Source: Vitrella brassicaformis (lineage: Eukaryota > Sar > Vitrellaceae). Taken from it: a DNA stretch of 52,549 bases. Under the pieces are notes generated by a model, which worked only from the letters and a program-made list of their open reading frames with translations, made no database searches and was not told where the DNA came from. The translations under genes and the position numbers were made by a program. Below, piece by piece: positions 1-12,706 of the stretch (position 1 is its first letter; the number at the start of each line of letters is the position of its first letter). The stretch spans positions 123,495-176,043 of the forward strand of contig CDMY01000185.1 of NCBI GenBank assembly GCA_001179505.1. The letters run 5' to 3'.

Positions 1-25
1 GGGGGGGGGGGGGGGGGGGGGGGGG
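1..25. repeat. Poly-G run at window edge
   Basis: An uninterrupted G homopolymer of 25 bases begins the window. It looks like a contig end or assembly artefact rather than a biological element. Confidence 0.7.
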
Positions 26-56
26 AAGGTCCCCGTAAACGAAACCACCACCACAC

Positions 57-84
57 CATGGCAATAGAGATGACTGTAGAAGAA
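57..84. repeat. 28-bp dispersed exact repeat, copy 1
   Basis: Identical to 1626-1653. In the second copy the repeat begins with the start codon (on the minus strand) of the small gene at 973-1628 and continues into its 5' flank. Sequence on either side of the two copies is unrelated. Confidence 0.85.
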
Positions 85-972
85 TGAGTTGCCCTCCTCC
101 GTCGGGGGGTCGGGACTCGCTCGTTCGCCGCGTCAGGAAGTGCATGCAAAGCCCCCAAGCTCGCATGGCCCTCGAAAGATGGTGCCGAATGAAAAAGTCT
201 CGAGGCCCCAAAATGGCCCCAATTACAAAGAACACGAACTCGGGTAAGAGCGTGCCTCGCTCGCTAAAAGCTCGCGAGTGAATCGATGAAGGACGACTCC
301 TGCAATCAAGGAGGGAGGGTATCACACGTGACGGTGGTGTCCGTGGCCACGTCCCTACCCTTGTGGGCAGGTCATGGCGGCTTCTCGGCTGCTTCATTGA
401 ATCGCACTGACAACACACACACACACACACACACACACAGTGATGAGAGGCCGGCCCCTGCCGACGAGTGACGAGTGTGTATGTGTGTGTGTGTGTGTGC
501 TGGTTTTATCCACACGCAGTAAGTGTAGTTGTGTGTGTTGCGTTATTGTGCAGGGTTGCCCTGCGTGTGGAGACCCGTGTAGAGCCATTCCATTCAAACA
601 AACTATTACCAGTAGGTAGGTACACGTGCACAAAGTAAATGTCGGGAAAAAAAGCATACACAGACGAACACAAACATGAACACTTGACAGACAGCTTCTC
701 ACAAACAAGTGTCCCACTCACACACGCCCATTTGCATTCTGAGTCCGCTCCCTGCATTCTCCAATAAGCGCAAGAGCACCCCACCCACACCTGTACAACA
801 AATCCGCTCACATGGTTGGCAACGAACGAAAGCCCACTCAAAAAGCACTAGCGCCTGACCACACGCACACATAATCACATGGACACTCTCCTCAAGAAGC
901 AGCAAAGGAGAGAAAACGTGTCACGTGTGTCGCTCACCCAGCTGTGCTTCCTTCCCCTCCTGCGTTAGCTAT
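85..972. other. Intergenic, microsatellite-rich, no gene seen
   Basis: No reading frame here has coding character or plausible splice partners. The stretch holds a (CA)n tract near 411-440 and a (TG)n tract near 476-500. It lies beyond the 3' end of the minus-strand gene that stops at 973. Confidence 0.6.
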
Positions 973-1628
973 CTATCCCTTTCTCTGCCTTGCTGTCGGC
1001 GGCGGCGGCATCTGGTTGGTGTCTGCGGGCATCTTGCTCACTGGAACGCATACATTGCCTGTACGCACCAACACACGCACACCGAGAAAGAGAGCGACAA
1101 ACAAACGGTATGTCCCCTGCCTGTTGTCTTGTGTCCTCCCCAGCTGTTCCAATCAGCCCGTACCTTTCTTATCCTTGTCCGGCAGCACCACCGTCGGCTG
1201 TACGTCCACACAATCAGTATGTGGCCTGTTGTCTTGTGTCCTCCCTAGGTGTGCTGCAATCAAGCACGTACCTTGTCCGGCACCAAGTTGTACACCGCCG
1301 ACTTGAAACCCTCCGGACCCTCGGCGGCGAGTTCAAAGACACGCGCCACCCTGATCGTCGAGTCCTCTTCGAGCGCCTTGATCTTCGCCTTTTTGTTCGC
1401 GTCGTCCCCGAAGTCCCCGTTCTCGATCTCCTCGCGCCAGTGGTTCTTCGCCCACGCTTTCCGTTTGTTGGTCAGAGGGTACGTCGTCAAAGGGGGACTC
1501 CAATCGAAGCCATATTGAAAGAAATGCGCAAACGCCCACATTCCCTTCTCGAAAAGCCGGAGAGAGACGCGAGCTTGCCAGCTCGCAAAAGGGCCATGTC
1601 CCCGGCCTTGCCTGAAGCCCTGCTGCAT
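973..1628 (-). CDS. Small conserved-looking protein, 158 aa, function unknown
   Basis: Three exons, 1628-1272, 1197-1164 and 1058-973, join in frame to a 158-residue protein ending at a TAG. I do not recognise the family. The N-terminal part is aromatic and partly hydrophobic (GMWAFAHFFQYGFDW near residue 30). The middle is strongly charged, with KNHWREEIENGDFGDD and a run of lysines. The tail is proline-rich and basic. Such a composition would fit a small organellar or membrane-complex subunit, but nothing proves it. The ATG at 1628 lies only 34 bases from the ATG of the opposite-strand LRR gene. Exon 2 and both introns carry matching segments that look like a local duplication. Exon 1 is well supported; exons 2 and 3 rest on splice signals and phase. 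Confidence 0.6.
1120..1244. repeat. Pair of 21-bp intronic direct repeats
   Basis: The segment at 1120-1140 recurs exactly at 1224-1244. One copy lies in each intron of the 158-aa minus-strand gene, flanking its 34-base exon 2. The sequence around each donor is also similar. Confidence 0.75.
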
Positions 1629-1653
1629 GGCAATAGAGATGACTGTAGAAGAA
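1626..1653. repeat. 28-bp dispersed exact repeat, copy 2
   Basis: Second copy of the repeat at 57-84. It covers the minus-strand ATG at 1628-1626 and 25 bases upstream of it, inside the narrow gap between two divergent genes. Confidence 0.85.
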
Positions 1654-1662
1654 AAGCTGTAG
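1629..1662. promoter_or_regulatory. 34-bp gap between divergent start codons
   Basis: Only 34 bases separate the ATG of the minus-strand gene (1628) from the ATG of the LRR gene (1663). Any promoter must therefore overlap the two 5' regions or coding sequence. No TATA-like element is visible. The regulatory role is inferred from the arrangement. Confidence 0.4.
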
Positions 1663-4600
1663 ATGAGGGGCCAGAGCATCCGGCCCGACTTCCTCCCGGC
1701 GCACAGCAAAGAGAACGGCGTCGCGGTGCCGACAAGGAGCATCCAGCAGGCCCTCGCCAGATGCGCCCAGAGCGGCGTGGCCAGCCTCAGCCAGCGGGGG
1801 CTGCGGGAGCTGCCCATGGAGCTCTTCGACTTGAGCAAGGCGCAGATCGAGGGCGTCAACTGGTGGGAATGCAACGCGCTGACCAAGATGGACATATCCT
1901 ACAATGAGATCTCGGCCATCCCTGAGGTACGCAATGAAGAAAATAAAGAAATGCCGTTGTAGTCTCATGTTAATTGCTGAGGGTCGGTGATGTTGATGTT
2001 GATGTGGTCATGCAGGCTGTGTCGAGCCTTGAAGACCTCTCTGTGGTGATCGGCATGCACAACCGGTTCGACGCCCTCCCTGAGGCGCTGTTCAAGCTCC
2101 CGAGCCTCAAGTGCCTCCACTTCGCTCACAACAGACTCACATCGCTTCCCGGCAGCATGGCCAACTGCACGTCCCTGGTGGACCTCGACTTCTCCTGCAA
2201 CAGCCTGTCTACGATGCCTTGTGTGGCGAAGCTGACAAACCTGGAGTCGCTCCAGCTGGATGGGAACGACCTCACGGTGAAACACGCATTCATTGCATAT
2301 CAGATGGTGAACTGATTGATGTGACGAGTGGGCGGCGAGGCGATGTGTGTTGGGTGGGTGCAGATGCTGCCTGATGGGACTGAGCATCTGGCCAGGCTGA
2401 GCAAGCTGAGCGTGTCCAAGAACCAGCTGGAGAGTCTGCCCGACGGCATCGGCGACCTGGGCCACCTCAGGGAGCTCAACGTCCACGCCAACAAAGTCGC
2501 GGCGCTGCCCTCCTCGATCACCAAACTCCACAGCCTCGTCCTCATGGACGTCAGTGGTCGGTCAGCCATTCAACAGCCATGCCGTCACCTTGTTGATGTG
2601 CTGTGCTGTGTGGTGTGGTGCCATGCAGAGAATCGGCTGACGGCGTTGGATCACCTGCCGAGGTCGGAACACCTGGACAGCATCTGTGCGGCCGACAACC
2701 ACATCAGGACGATGGACGGTTCACAGCTGGAGCACACGCCCAATCTGACTGTCCTGGACCTCAAGGGCAACCACCTGAAGCGACTCGACGAGGGAGTGGG
2801 GCACCTGACGGTGAGTGAGACTGACTGTGATGCGGCATGTGTGTGTGTGTGCGGCAATGCTGAATAATTTATGCCGGATCGTCGTTCGTGTCTGCAGCGG
2901 CTCAAGACGCTGGACCTGACGAACAACGCCCTCCCAAACCTGCCGAAGTGAGAATGGCTGGATGGATGGCTGGATGGATGGATGCCATCGTCGTCCTCTT
3001 GGTGTCGCGTGCTTGGTGTGGTGTGTCCAGTGCGCTTGGGTCGTTGGAGAGCCTGACTCGTCTGCTGATCGACGGCAACATCATCCGCTGCATCAGGCCA
3101 GAGGTGCTCAAGGGGCCCGTGCTGGGACTCAAGAAATACCTGAGAGGGCGGTCGGAGTCATCAGGTGATCCCAGCCATCCGTCCGTCCATCCATCCATCC
3201 ATCCACTGCCGCATTCTGTCGTCATCGTGTGTGTATGTGTGTGCAGGTTTGGATGTGCCGAACGGTGCCTCTGGTGCTGGTGCTGACACAGAGCAGGATG
3301 ACGCCATGGCTACGCGCATCCGGACAGCCAGGGCAACGCGCGAACTCAACCTCAGCAAAATGGTGGGCACCGCACCCAATGGCACAGTAGTGGATGGAGG
3401 CTTTGCATCTGACGATTGCACGTGTTCGTGTGGATATGTGCGTGTGTGTGTTGTGTGTGTGTGTGTGGTGTGCAGATGAGTGAGAGGAACAGGGTGGAGC
3501 TGTGGCGTTTGTCGACCTCCATCGAGGACCTCGAGGCCTTCACGGTGTCTGACAACGGCATAGCCGAGCTGCCCGAGGCCATCAGCCGATGGGACAGGCT
3601 GCAGAAGCTCATCGCCGACCACAACAAGGTCAGGCAGTCACCCATACAGACAACACGCATCTCATCCTCATCTCGGTGTGTCGTGTGTGTGGTCTCAGTT
3701 GACGGCCCTCCCTCCAGCCCTATGGCATCTGTCGTCGTTGAGGGAGCTGGATGTGTCCTACAACACCATCAGAAGCATCGCCCCGCCCACAGCCACCATG
3801 CGGCACCTGGCGCACGTCAACCTCTCCTGCAACCAGCTGGCGGCTTTCCCTGCAGACCTCATCGACGCCGCACCGAAGCTGCAAGTAAGTGGGACGGCCG
3901 GCTGATGGATGGATGATGGATGTGCGGGACCTTTGTGGTGGTGCTGTGCTGTCTGTAGGAGCTGCGTGTCGCATACAATCAGATAGCGTCCGTTGCGGAG
4001 GGGCCGGCTGAGGCCTACACGCCACATAGAGCACTAGGTGGGAAGGGGATGGCGGCAATATGCACACAAGGGGCACCCCTGCACACTTCGCGTGTGTGTA
4101 TGTGTGTGTGTGTGTGTGTCAGAGACGTTGGATCTGACGAACAATCGCATCACGGCGTGCGGGGAGGGGCTCATGGTGGCTTTTCCCAAGATGCGCACTC
4201 TCATCCTCGCCAACAACGGTGCGCACCTTCCCCTTCATCGCAACATGACTGCGCCCTCTCTCTCATCTCATATGTTGTCTGTGTGCGTCACTCAGACCTC
4301 CGCGGCATCCCTTTCGCATGGGGCCTCTGGGAGGTACACACACTCTCAACAGCTGCCCTGATGCCCCATGCATTCTCCCTCCCTGTCTGTCTGTTCAGTC
4401 CTTACAAGCGTTGTCTCTCGACGGCAACCCGTTGAAGGCCCTCAGATCCTCCGTCCTCCACAGAGGTAGGTAGGGTAGGCAGCAACCATGCCGACGACAC
4501 AAAGAGAGATCTCCGTCTTCCTCTCTTTCTCCATCAACTCAGGCACCATTGCCGTCAAGGACTATCTGGCGTCGCGTCTTCCGGAAGGATACACCATCCC

Positions 4601-5008
4601 CACACCCAAGCAACCAGACCAGCCTCAGAGCCCAACGCCGCACCCCGCTGCTGCCGGTGGTGCGACGGCCGCTGCAGCGGGTAGCCCTCCGAGGCGCCAT
4701 GACCCCCATGACGTGGCGCGTGTAGAGGCCTTGGAGAAGAAGATACGCGACCTGGAGGTGTGATTGGGGTGATGATGTGGAGGGGAGCTGGGACGAATTC
4801 CAGGCTGTTTGGTGTGTGTTGTGTGCAGGATGAGGTAGCTAATCCTGTGGGGCTGACGGGGGCCGAGCAGAGGGCACTCAAGAAGGTGCGGATGTCAGCA
4901 CTCACTCAAGAGAGAGGGAAGCGGACAAGTGGAAGTGTCTGTGTGTGTCTGCAGGAGTTGGACGATGCTCGTGCAGAGTTGGCGGATTTGCAGAAGTACA
5001 TGGTGTAG
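1663..5008 (+). CDS. LRRC40-like: Leucine-rich-repeat protein, LRRC40 family
   Basis: Sixteen exons (1663-1926, 2016-2276, 2364-2556, 2629-2810, 2898-2947, 3031-3164, 3247-3362, 3476-3628, 3699-3884, 3959-4037, 4123-4218, 4296-4333, 4399-4465, 4543-4757, 4829-4885, 4955-5008) give 714 residues. The order of segments matches animal LRRC40. The N-terminus has the RALARCAQSG-like and LSQRGLRELP block. Then come two arrays of LxxLxLxxNxLxxLP repeats. Each array ends in the family's capping motif: DGN..R.I...VLKG...LKKYL near residue 360, and DGNPLKAL...GT.AVKDYL near residue 600. Human LRRC40 stops soon after the second cap. This protein adds about 110 residues: a proline/alanine linker, then a short predicted coiled coil. 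LRRC40 has no well-settled molecular role; a scaffold or adaptor is likely. Confidence 0.9.
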
Positions 5009-5344
5009 CTCGGCCAGGCTAGAGACGGATGCACAGGGGCAGCAACAGCAGCAGCAGCCGTATCTGTCTGTATGTGCATACGCACGTCACGTTCGTCTGA
5101 CCATGTGCGCCTGTGTGCACGCGCTGTGTGTATATATATCGGTTGTGTGTGGATACACAGAAGCAGCTGACACTTGCATGCTGATTGACAGTCCGGATGG
5201 ATGGGCGAACGACGAATCCATGGCGACGAATGTCAGTCCGCCTAGGGTATCCCCGAAACTGCGTTGCGAGCTGAAGGATCTCCTGGAGCTTATCTTCGCG
5301 TCTTCCATCTTTGCGGGCTTTGCGGTGTGAGTCGTCTTCCATCG

Positions 5345-7709
5345 ATGATGAAGACCTTTTCGGTGCTGCTGGCCCTGTGTGCATGCGTCTCCCTCGGACG
5401 CCGCCACAGCCGCCGACGTCATCTCACCCCTACAGGCGATGAAGAGAGCGAGGCCCTCCACCACGTATGTCACAGATCTACAGCCCTCTGCACTCCACAC
5501 ACAAGAAAGACGCACTCTCTCAGTGGGTGTGTGGTCACATGAGTGTGTCTGGGTGCTGCTCCCTCTTTCTGTTCCATTGCAGGGTGCCTTTGTGGTGTTC
5601 GCCAACCGCACCATCTACCTCGTTGACCCAGACAGCGCTGTGTAAGCGGGAAAACACCATTCACCAGGCGTACATACTATAGAGTGTCTGTACTCACTGC
5701 GTGGTTGGGCGTTGCTTTGCGTGTGTGCGTGCAGGGCCTTCGACAGGATTGAGGTGGATGTGGAGAAGTGGGGAGACCCGGCAGCCAGCGGCATCAGTGA
5801 TGAGCAGATGGGCGTCATCCCGGCACAGGTGACACAAATACACATGCCCACAGATCCACTCGACGGTCGTGTGTTAGGCTCTGCCGCCTGTCCACCCACC
5901 CACCCGTTGCCGTGTTTTCTGTCATTCATTCAGTATGAGGATAAGCCTGGGGAGTTGTGGACGTACGAGTTTCATGACCACTTCGAGATCATGACAAAGC
6001 TGCCGGTGAGAGAGAGGCACGCACAGGGCGAGAGAGAAAGACAGACACACGAGGTGTCTGTCGAATCAACCAACCAACCAACGCACGTACATGTGTGTGT
6101 ACTCTCTCCAGCTGGGCGAGCGTCCGGTGCACACCTACTGGGTCGACTACCTCCATGAGTGGTGGGTCCATCCTGATGGTGATGGGCACTTCGACATCCT
6201 CAGCCCCGATGACATCGAGAAGCTCGACTTTGAGAATTTGAAGGCGTATGCGGCCAACCCGAGCCACGGGAAGCTCGTGTGGGACGAAGAATGGGCACCG
6301 ATCGGGTTTGCTACCACCACCGGTAAGCTGAAGTGACTTGCTTACACGTGCACTGCACGCACGTATGTCATTCATCGATCGCGTGTTTGGTGCGGCGGGC
6401 CGGGTGTGTGTGCAGAGGACCCGGGCATTCACGAGCTTGACCTCCAGAAGCGGGAGTACATCAAGTTCCACAACCTTTCCCAGCCCATCGACGACTCGGG
6501 TGTGGGCTGCGAGGGCACACACGCCATCGCCCACTACGCCAACAACGAGGTCATCCTCATCGAGTGCAGTAGGCCTTCAGACGCCAGGTCGATCTGGGAG
6601 TTCGACTTCGAGCGCCGCCAGCCAATCCAGCGCTTCAACTTCTCGGGGCCCATATACCCGGTCCCACAGTACGAGAACTCACCATGGGGATATCACTCGA
6701 GTCTGGCGCTTGTGGGCGACAAGAACAACGACCGTGTCCACATCCTCCGTAAAGACAATGCGTCGGCGGACACGGAGGTCATCAGCATTGAGGTCCCCGG
6801 CGGGCCTGGCAAGACATCCTTCATCAACACAGTGGACGACCCGGACGCACCTGCAGACTGGCTGGTGAGGGATCAAAACGGTCGAAGGAGCGAGCTTGGA
6901 TGTATGGTGGGCATGGTCTCTCGTTTGTGTGTGTGTGTGGGTGTGTGTAGGCCTTTGTTGCCCTTGAGTCAAACAGGTCTGACAGCGGCGTGGCTGTGCT
7001 GGATCTGGGCAGAATCCTCGAGGGCGACCTCACCTACGATGTCATCAGTGAGCGACCCACTGAGAGGCACACACACACTCAACGCGCATCTATGGAATGG
7101 CTGTATCGTATCGTGTTGTGGCATGCCTCAGAGGTCGGCCCAGGGAACAAGTACCGTCCAATAGAGCGCGGCGGCGATAGGTGGATCGCCACTCCCGTGG
7201 CTGACGAGTAGGCGCACAGCACCTATCTATCCCACACACACGTGCACCGATTGTCCCTTCGCTGGCGGTTCAGGGAGACTGGGAGTTATAGCGGCCTTGC
7301 GATCATCGACGCACTCACTCGCGAGTTCCGCATCGTGCCCAACATCAAGTAAGGCAGGCAGCGACACGTGCAAGGTAGACGTCTGTCTTTGTGTGATGTG
7401 TGTGATGTCGGCGTGTGGATCAGTGACACGTCGCGTCTGATCTGGATGGCGGATTGGTCTCACTACGCCGAGGAGAACGAGATCCACGAGCTGCATGAGT
7501 ACATTGAAGAACTTGAGCATCGAATCGAGGTCAGCCACACACACACACACCCCACCTCTTCGATGGACGGATCAACCTTTCTGCTTTGTGTCTATGTGTA
7601 TTGGATCTCCGTCTGTCAGCAACTTGAGCGCACTGTGGGCTCCATCGGCAACACACCGTCAGGAGGCGAGCGCCGATCGCTGAGGAAGCTCAAGTCCAGG
7701 AGAGCCTGA
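5345..7709 (+). CDS. Secreted propeller-like protein with C-terminal coiled coil
   Basis: Eleven exons (5345-5464, 5583-5641, 5735-5828, 5934-6005, 6112-6322, 6416-6864, 6951-7047, 7132-7207, 7274-7348, 7424-7529, 7620-7709) encode 482 residues with consistent phases. Residues 1-18 form a signal peptide (MMKTFSVLLALCACVSLG). The body has recurring short strands followed by aspartate-rich turns, such as GAFVVFANRTIYLVDPDSA, GVAVLDLGRILEGDLTYDVI and YSGLAIIDALTREFRIVPNI. These resemble blades of a YVTN/quinoprotein-type beta propeller. There are several N-glycosylation sequons. The last 70 residues switch to a heptad-like helix (EIHELHEYIEELEHRIEQLE) and a basic end. I cannot name the family. 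It probably works outside the cell or in the secretory pathway. Confidence 0.75.
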
Positions 7710-8459
7710 TGAGCCTGATCCATCAGTCTGTCTATCGCATATTCATGTCTGTCCATCCATCGCAGTACAGTCTTGTCTAGGTTCATTCCATTGCGGTTGC
7801 ATTGCTGCTGATGAAGCTTTTGGCAATGTCTCTAGCACACTGCCTCGCCAGGTGCTTTATCACCAGCAGTGCAACGCGTGGAGGCCCGCCGCGGCCCGAC
7901 ATGGGCTGTCGGCAGCAAGCAAGTTTCTCTGTGGCCGTCTTGAGCGACTCGGCCGGCTTTCTTGAGTCCATGCGTCTGTGTGTGTCTCCTTGCAGTGGGG
8001 GAGAAGGGGTAATCGCAGAGCATGACGATGGTGTGCTGGTGAGACGGGAGTGACCTCACCAAATGATGTCTGCCTGTGTTGTCGGGGCGAACATTTGGTG
8101 CGTCGGGCTGCTTTGAGGCAGATACATGCATGATAGCGCTGTGGAGAAAGAGACCGTCGTGGCTTTATCTGGCTTTATCGATTGGGGGTCAGCCAGCACG
8201 TGCGTTGAATGGATGGATGGTGGCTGGGATGCGAGACCGTAAGTTCTCTTCTCGCCGTCAGTGAGTTGATGATGCGTCCATCTATCGATCGGGAGAATTA
8301 GATACGTTGGTTTATGTGATTTGGACCTCACAGGTGAAAGCTATGCCAACGAGCCGACGATGCATTCATCAGCCAAGCAATCACCTTCCACCCACTTCGC
8401 AATCGTCAAGGTCAAATATGTACAGCAGAGAAATGCACCAGATACGACGCATGCGACCA
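7710..8459. other. 750-bp intergenic stretch between convergent genes
   Basis: This lies between the stop of the secreted propeller-like gene and the stop of the minus-strand oxygenase, so it holds two 3' ends. Several open frames exist, but none has ATG starts plus splice sites or protein-like composition. No repeat or RNA gene was recognised. Confidence 0.5.
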
Positions 8460-9444
8460 TCACACATTCTGAGTGACGCCCCTAGGTCTCTGCCTGACTC
8501 TGTGCAGATCGGCAAGGAGGTCAGCATAGAAACCAGCCCGCCGCCAGTCCGCTGGGTCGGATGGCGACGGCCTCGACAAGCACCAAACGACGATATTGAC
8601 ACGCTCGCCTGCCAGAGATCCAGGCAGCACGTGTGTGTTTGAGGATGTTTCCTGCGCCGTCCTTCTGACTGACCTGCATTGAGTGTACGGACGCTATGCC
8701 AGAAGTCGCCTCGATGCAGCACTTCCCAGCCCTCACGGTGGACGTACGAGTGGCTTGCCTGCCAATTGAAATGGCCGCACAGCCACACAGCCGCACAATC
8801 ACACACATACTCGATTGCCTGCCGCACCTGATGATCGACTCTTGGCGTGTCATCGTGGCGGCCCTCGAGAAATACCAAATGACCACCTCGCCCAGTGTTG
8901 CGCAAACACACATTCAGCGTGTAGTCGGAGTCATCTTGATGCATCCTGCACCCCATCCATCCAGGCGTCGTGCATCATGCACGTTGGTTGCGGCCTACTT
9001 GAGGTTTGTGTCCTCTCCGACGCGATATCGTATTGCATACGAGTGATGATCAATCGGATCATAGCCCTCCTTCCCACCGTCGAACAGACAGCCGATAAGA
9101 TCTTCGGTGAGGGAATGCAGCAAGGAAGATGGGAGCAGCTGTTGCAGTTCGTCGACTTGGCTGAGTGTGTAGCCATAGTTGGTGAGCCCGTTCGGCAGTG
9201 TGCTGGCTGCGGCTGCTTCAGTCGTCTCATGCCGCTCAAGAGCTTCACAGACGCGTCGGCAAAAAGAAGGTGAGAACAGTGGGAGAGCGAAGGCTCCATC
9301 GCAGATCCGCATAGCAGCATCTTTGAGGGTCTCCGCGCCTCCGTCATCGATTCCGGCACTCTCTCGACATGCACCTCGGATGAGCGATGAGCGAGAGATA
9401 GATGCAAGAGTCCTGGCGACCGCTGGCAATAATCCATCAATCAT
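8460..9444 (-). CDS. 2-oxoglutarate/Fe(II)-dependent dioxygenase (prolyl/lysyl hydroxylase-like)
   Basis: Four exons, 9444-8999, 8945-8828, 8758-8674 and 8608-8460, give 265 residues. The catalytic double-stranded beta-helix is at the C-terminal half. The HxD iron ligands are H151 and D153 in KMHQDDSDYTLNVCL. The distal iron histidine is H209 in HRGDFWHSV. The 2OG-binding arginine is R219 in GERVNIVVW. The spacing and the GGHLVF strand match the P4Hc/PLOD-type domain. The enzyme should couple 2OG decarboxylation to hydroxylation of a protein or small substrate; the substrate cannot be told. The longer open frame upstream of 9444 begins with TTG, so ATG 9444 was chosen. No signal peptide is visible from that start. 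The middle intron (8827-8759) is in phase, so retention would insert 23 cysteine-rich residues. Confidence 0.85.
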
Positions 9445-9582
9445 GCTGCAGCAACAATCAAAGCATTGCCAGACGACGTTACGCCAAGCTACTGCAAGAG
9501 TCGGATCGCCTGCAAGCTCGCAAATTGTAAACACGAATGCCAATCGGACGCATCTTTCCTAGGTTCGAGGCTGGAAAGATTC

Positions 9583-12500
9583 ATGCCTAAGATGCGCTGT
9601 TTGCTGTGGAGCGTCTTGCTTGCCGGCCTGGTTTGCATCTCCGCCGCCGCTGAATGGAAGTGGACGCGCCTGCCGGGTGATGGGACCAAGCCGGCGACCA
9701 GGGCCGGACACAGCGCCGTTGCAGTGGATGACACGCTGGTGGTGTTTGGCGGTGTGATGCTCGACGTCAAATACTTCAACGACATCAATGTCTACGACAC
9801 CAATGCCAGGAGATGGTCACAGCCCAAGATCACTGGCGAAGGTCAGTCAAACAGGCCGGGCACAACGAAATTCATCCATCCATTTATCCATTTGATTGTC
9901 TGTTTGTTTGTTTGTGTTCTTTCAGTGCCTGAGGAGCGGGCCGGCCACACTGCGACACTCATCGGAGGCGACATGTACATCTTCGGCGGCTCAAACAACT
10001 TCGGTCAGCCAGCAGACGACAAGGCGAGAAACAAAGCCATCCATGTTGCGTCTGCCGTCTCATCTCGTGCATGGATCAACCAGGGAGCTTCAGTGACGTG
10101 ATGCGTTACGACACCAAGAACCACCGCTGGCTGCGTGGCATCCCTCAAGGCACCCTCCGTCCCGTCGGCAGGTCCAACCACGCCGCTGTCTATGACGGCA
10201 ACGGCAGGATCTACATCTACGGAGGATACACACAAGTGAGGCAGGGAGTGTTGACGGATGAATGAATGACGGGAGTTTGTGTGCGGGCGTCGCAGGAAGG
10301 GAAATTTCTGAGCGACATTTTGATCATCAATACCTTTGTGGAGGGCGACTGGATCGATGCGACCACCTTCCCCTTCGCCTTCGAACAGCCTGTCGTCAGT
10401 AAGTCACGCAAGCAGCCGACGATGCCGACGCGCTATCGTTCGGATTTCTTTGCGTGTTGCAGGTGGGCAGGCGCCTCCCGGTCGTGAGAGCCACACCATG
10501 ACCCTCTCCAAGAATAAGCTGTACGTTGTCGGCGGATACACCGGCACAGGCGTCAAAGGTCACTCACACACAATCACCCGACACACCAGAATAGCTATTC
10601 TTCTTGTCCTCTTCCTCTCTCAGATCATGACTTGTGGGTATTCGACTTGGATGAGCAGAAGTGGCTACCCAAGCCGCCAGCACAAGAGCCCTTCCCCGGC
10701 CAGCGCCAGGGCCACACAGCTCTGCGCCACGGCAACGACATCGTCCTAGCCGGTGGCTGCGATGTGACCCGGGACGTCGCCCTCTGCTACAGCGACGTAT
10801 GGGCACTGGACACAGGTCAGCCTCTGAGGTGATGAAGAAACAGACGGACAGATGAATCCATCCATTTCACGTATCCTTGTTGCAGTTGGTATGCGTTGGT
10901 CTTGGAGGTCGACGGACACCGTGTCGCTGTTGCCGAGGCAGGGCCACACAGCCAACTTCATCCGCGGCAAGATGTACATATTCGGCGGCTGCCGCATGTC
11001 GGTCGAGTGCTACAACGACGTGGTCGTGCTAGACACCAAGGAGCCCTGCCCGGCAGACTGCGGCGGACACGGCACATGCGCATACGGGGTGGGCGAAGCA
11101 AGAAGGGCAGCGCATGCATCCATGTCCTTTCTTGTGGTGTGTTCAGACGGTCTGTCAGTGTCAGAGCGGCTGGACTGGACACGACTGTCTGGACCGGGAA
11201 AGGTAAGCAGCTCTCTTGTTCTGCGAATACGTCCTTCCATCCATCCATGTGTGTGTATCGTGTGTCAGGTGTCCTTTCGACTGCAACGGCCAAGGCAGCT
11301 GCCACAGAGGACAGTGCACATGCAACAATGGCAAGCAGAGATCGAGAAGGGGAGTGGGATTGTTGCTGTGTGACGGTGATCACATGTGATGCAGGCTACA
11401 TCGGTGCGAGTTGTTACACAGAGATTCCCTGCCCGAATCGCTGCTCCAACCACGGCGCCTGTCTGCCTGACGCCACATGCCAATGCTACCTCGGATACCA
11501 CGGTGAGACATACAGCAATGGCGATGAGACATGTCATGTCTTGAGTGTGCTGTGATGGCCAGGTGCTTCGTGCGAGAGCGGCTCTCCTGTCTGCCTCAAC
11601 GACTGCAGCGGTCACGGCACGTGCAGCGAGAAGTCAGAGTGCATCTGCCATGAAGGATATGGGGGTAAGGCAGACGTACAGCGCAGAGATACACACATAC
11701 ATATGATGCATTCCTTCACAGGAGTGTCCTGCGAGCAACAGCTTGTGTGCCCCCTTGGCTGCTGCAACCACGGAGCGTGCGAAGGAGGTAGGACAAAAGC
11801 AAACGCCTGTGCGTATCGATCCACCTCACGAATGTGTCTATCAGGCAAGTGCAAGTGCGTCCCCGGCTTCATTGGCAAGAGCTGCGCGATCAACGAGGAC
11901 CAGAAGAACTACGTCTTCAAGATGACCGACCGCACCAGTGCCGACCTTCGTGCAGAGGCAAAGATCAAGCGCGACGAGGCCAGCCAGTCGAAACAGCTGG
12001 CAAAGGAGCTCTTGGCGGACGCGGACCGTGCACCGACTACAGCAGAGGCACGCAACCTACAAGCCAAAGGGAACGGCCTCGAGGTGCCTGACGGCAACAA
12101 CCACAAATATATACGTATGTGCAAACAGTGTGGTGGCTTGTGTGTGTCAGATTGACGCAGAGGCTTTGGCCAAGCAGGCGGAGGAATTGGAGAAGAGGGG
12201 CAGCCTCGTTGCAGGATACCGCTCACCCGACAAAATGGAGGTGGGCAGGGCAGATGTGTGTGGGTCGACGCACTGCCTTTGGGCATGTCTTCTCCTCTCC
12301 CACAGAGCCTCTTCGACACGAGCACGTGTGACGCCAAGCTCAAGCCCGACATGCTCCAGCGTACGCAACATGCAACACGCACACAGGCAGATGGACGTTC
12401 CAATGTTCTCCTTTTCCCTTTTCCCCACAGTCCTGTCGGCTGAGCATCACTATCAGGCACCGCAGACGGACGAGTCTGTGCAGAAGCCCATGCCACCCAC

Positions 12501-12662
12501 CAGCAGCGGCACCGCCCAGCCCCGCTTCACTTCACTCACACTGCAGAACCCCCCTCAGTCGTCTCCGTCGCAAGGCAGATCGGCCACACCAACCGAGTTC
12601 GGCATCTACAAACAGGGAAAGCAACTCAAGGTCCACCCACACATGCACCCGACTGGCTGCCG

Positions 12663-12706
<44 letters not shown>

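Noticed and set aside
394-841. Overlapping minus-strand frames of about 110 codons near the left end
   Set aside because: They are cysteine/valine-rich translations of CA/GT repeats, with no ATG context, splice sites or conserved look.
7783-8331. Small frames on both strands between the two convergent genes
   Set aside because: None has coding-like composition or a plausible exon partner. The interval fits two 3' UTRs.
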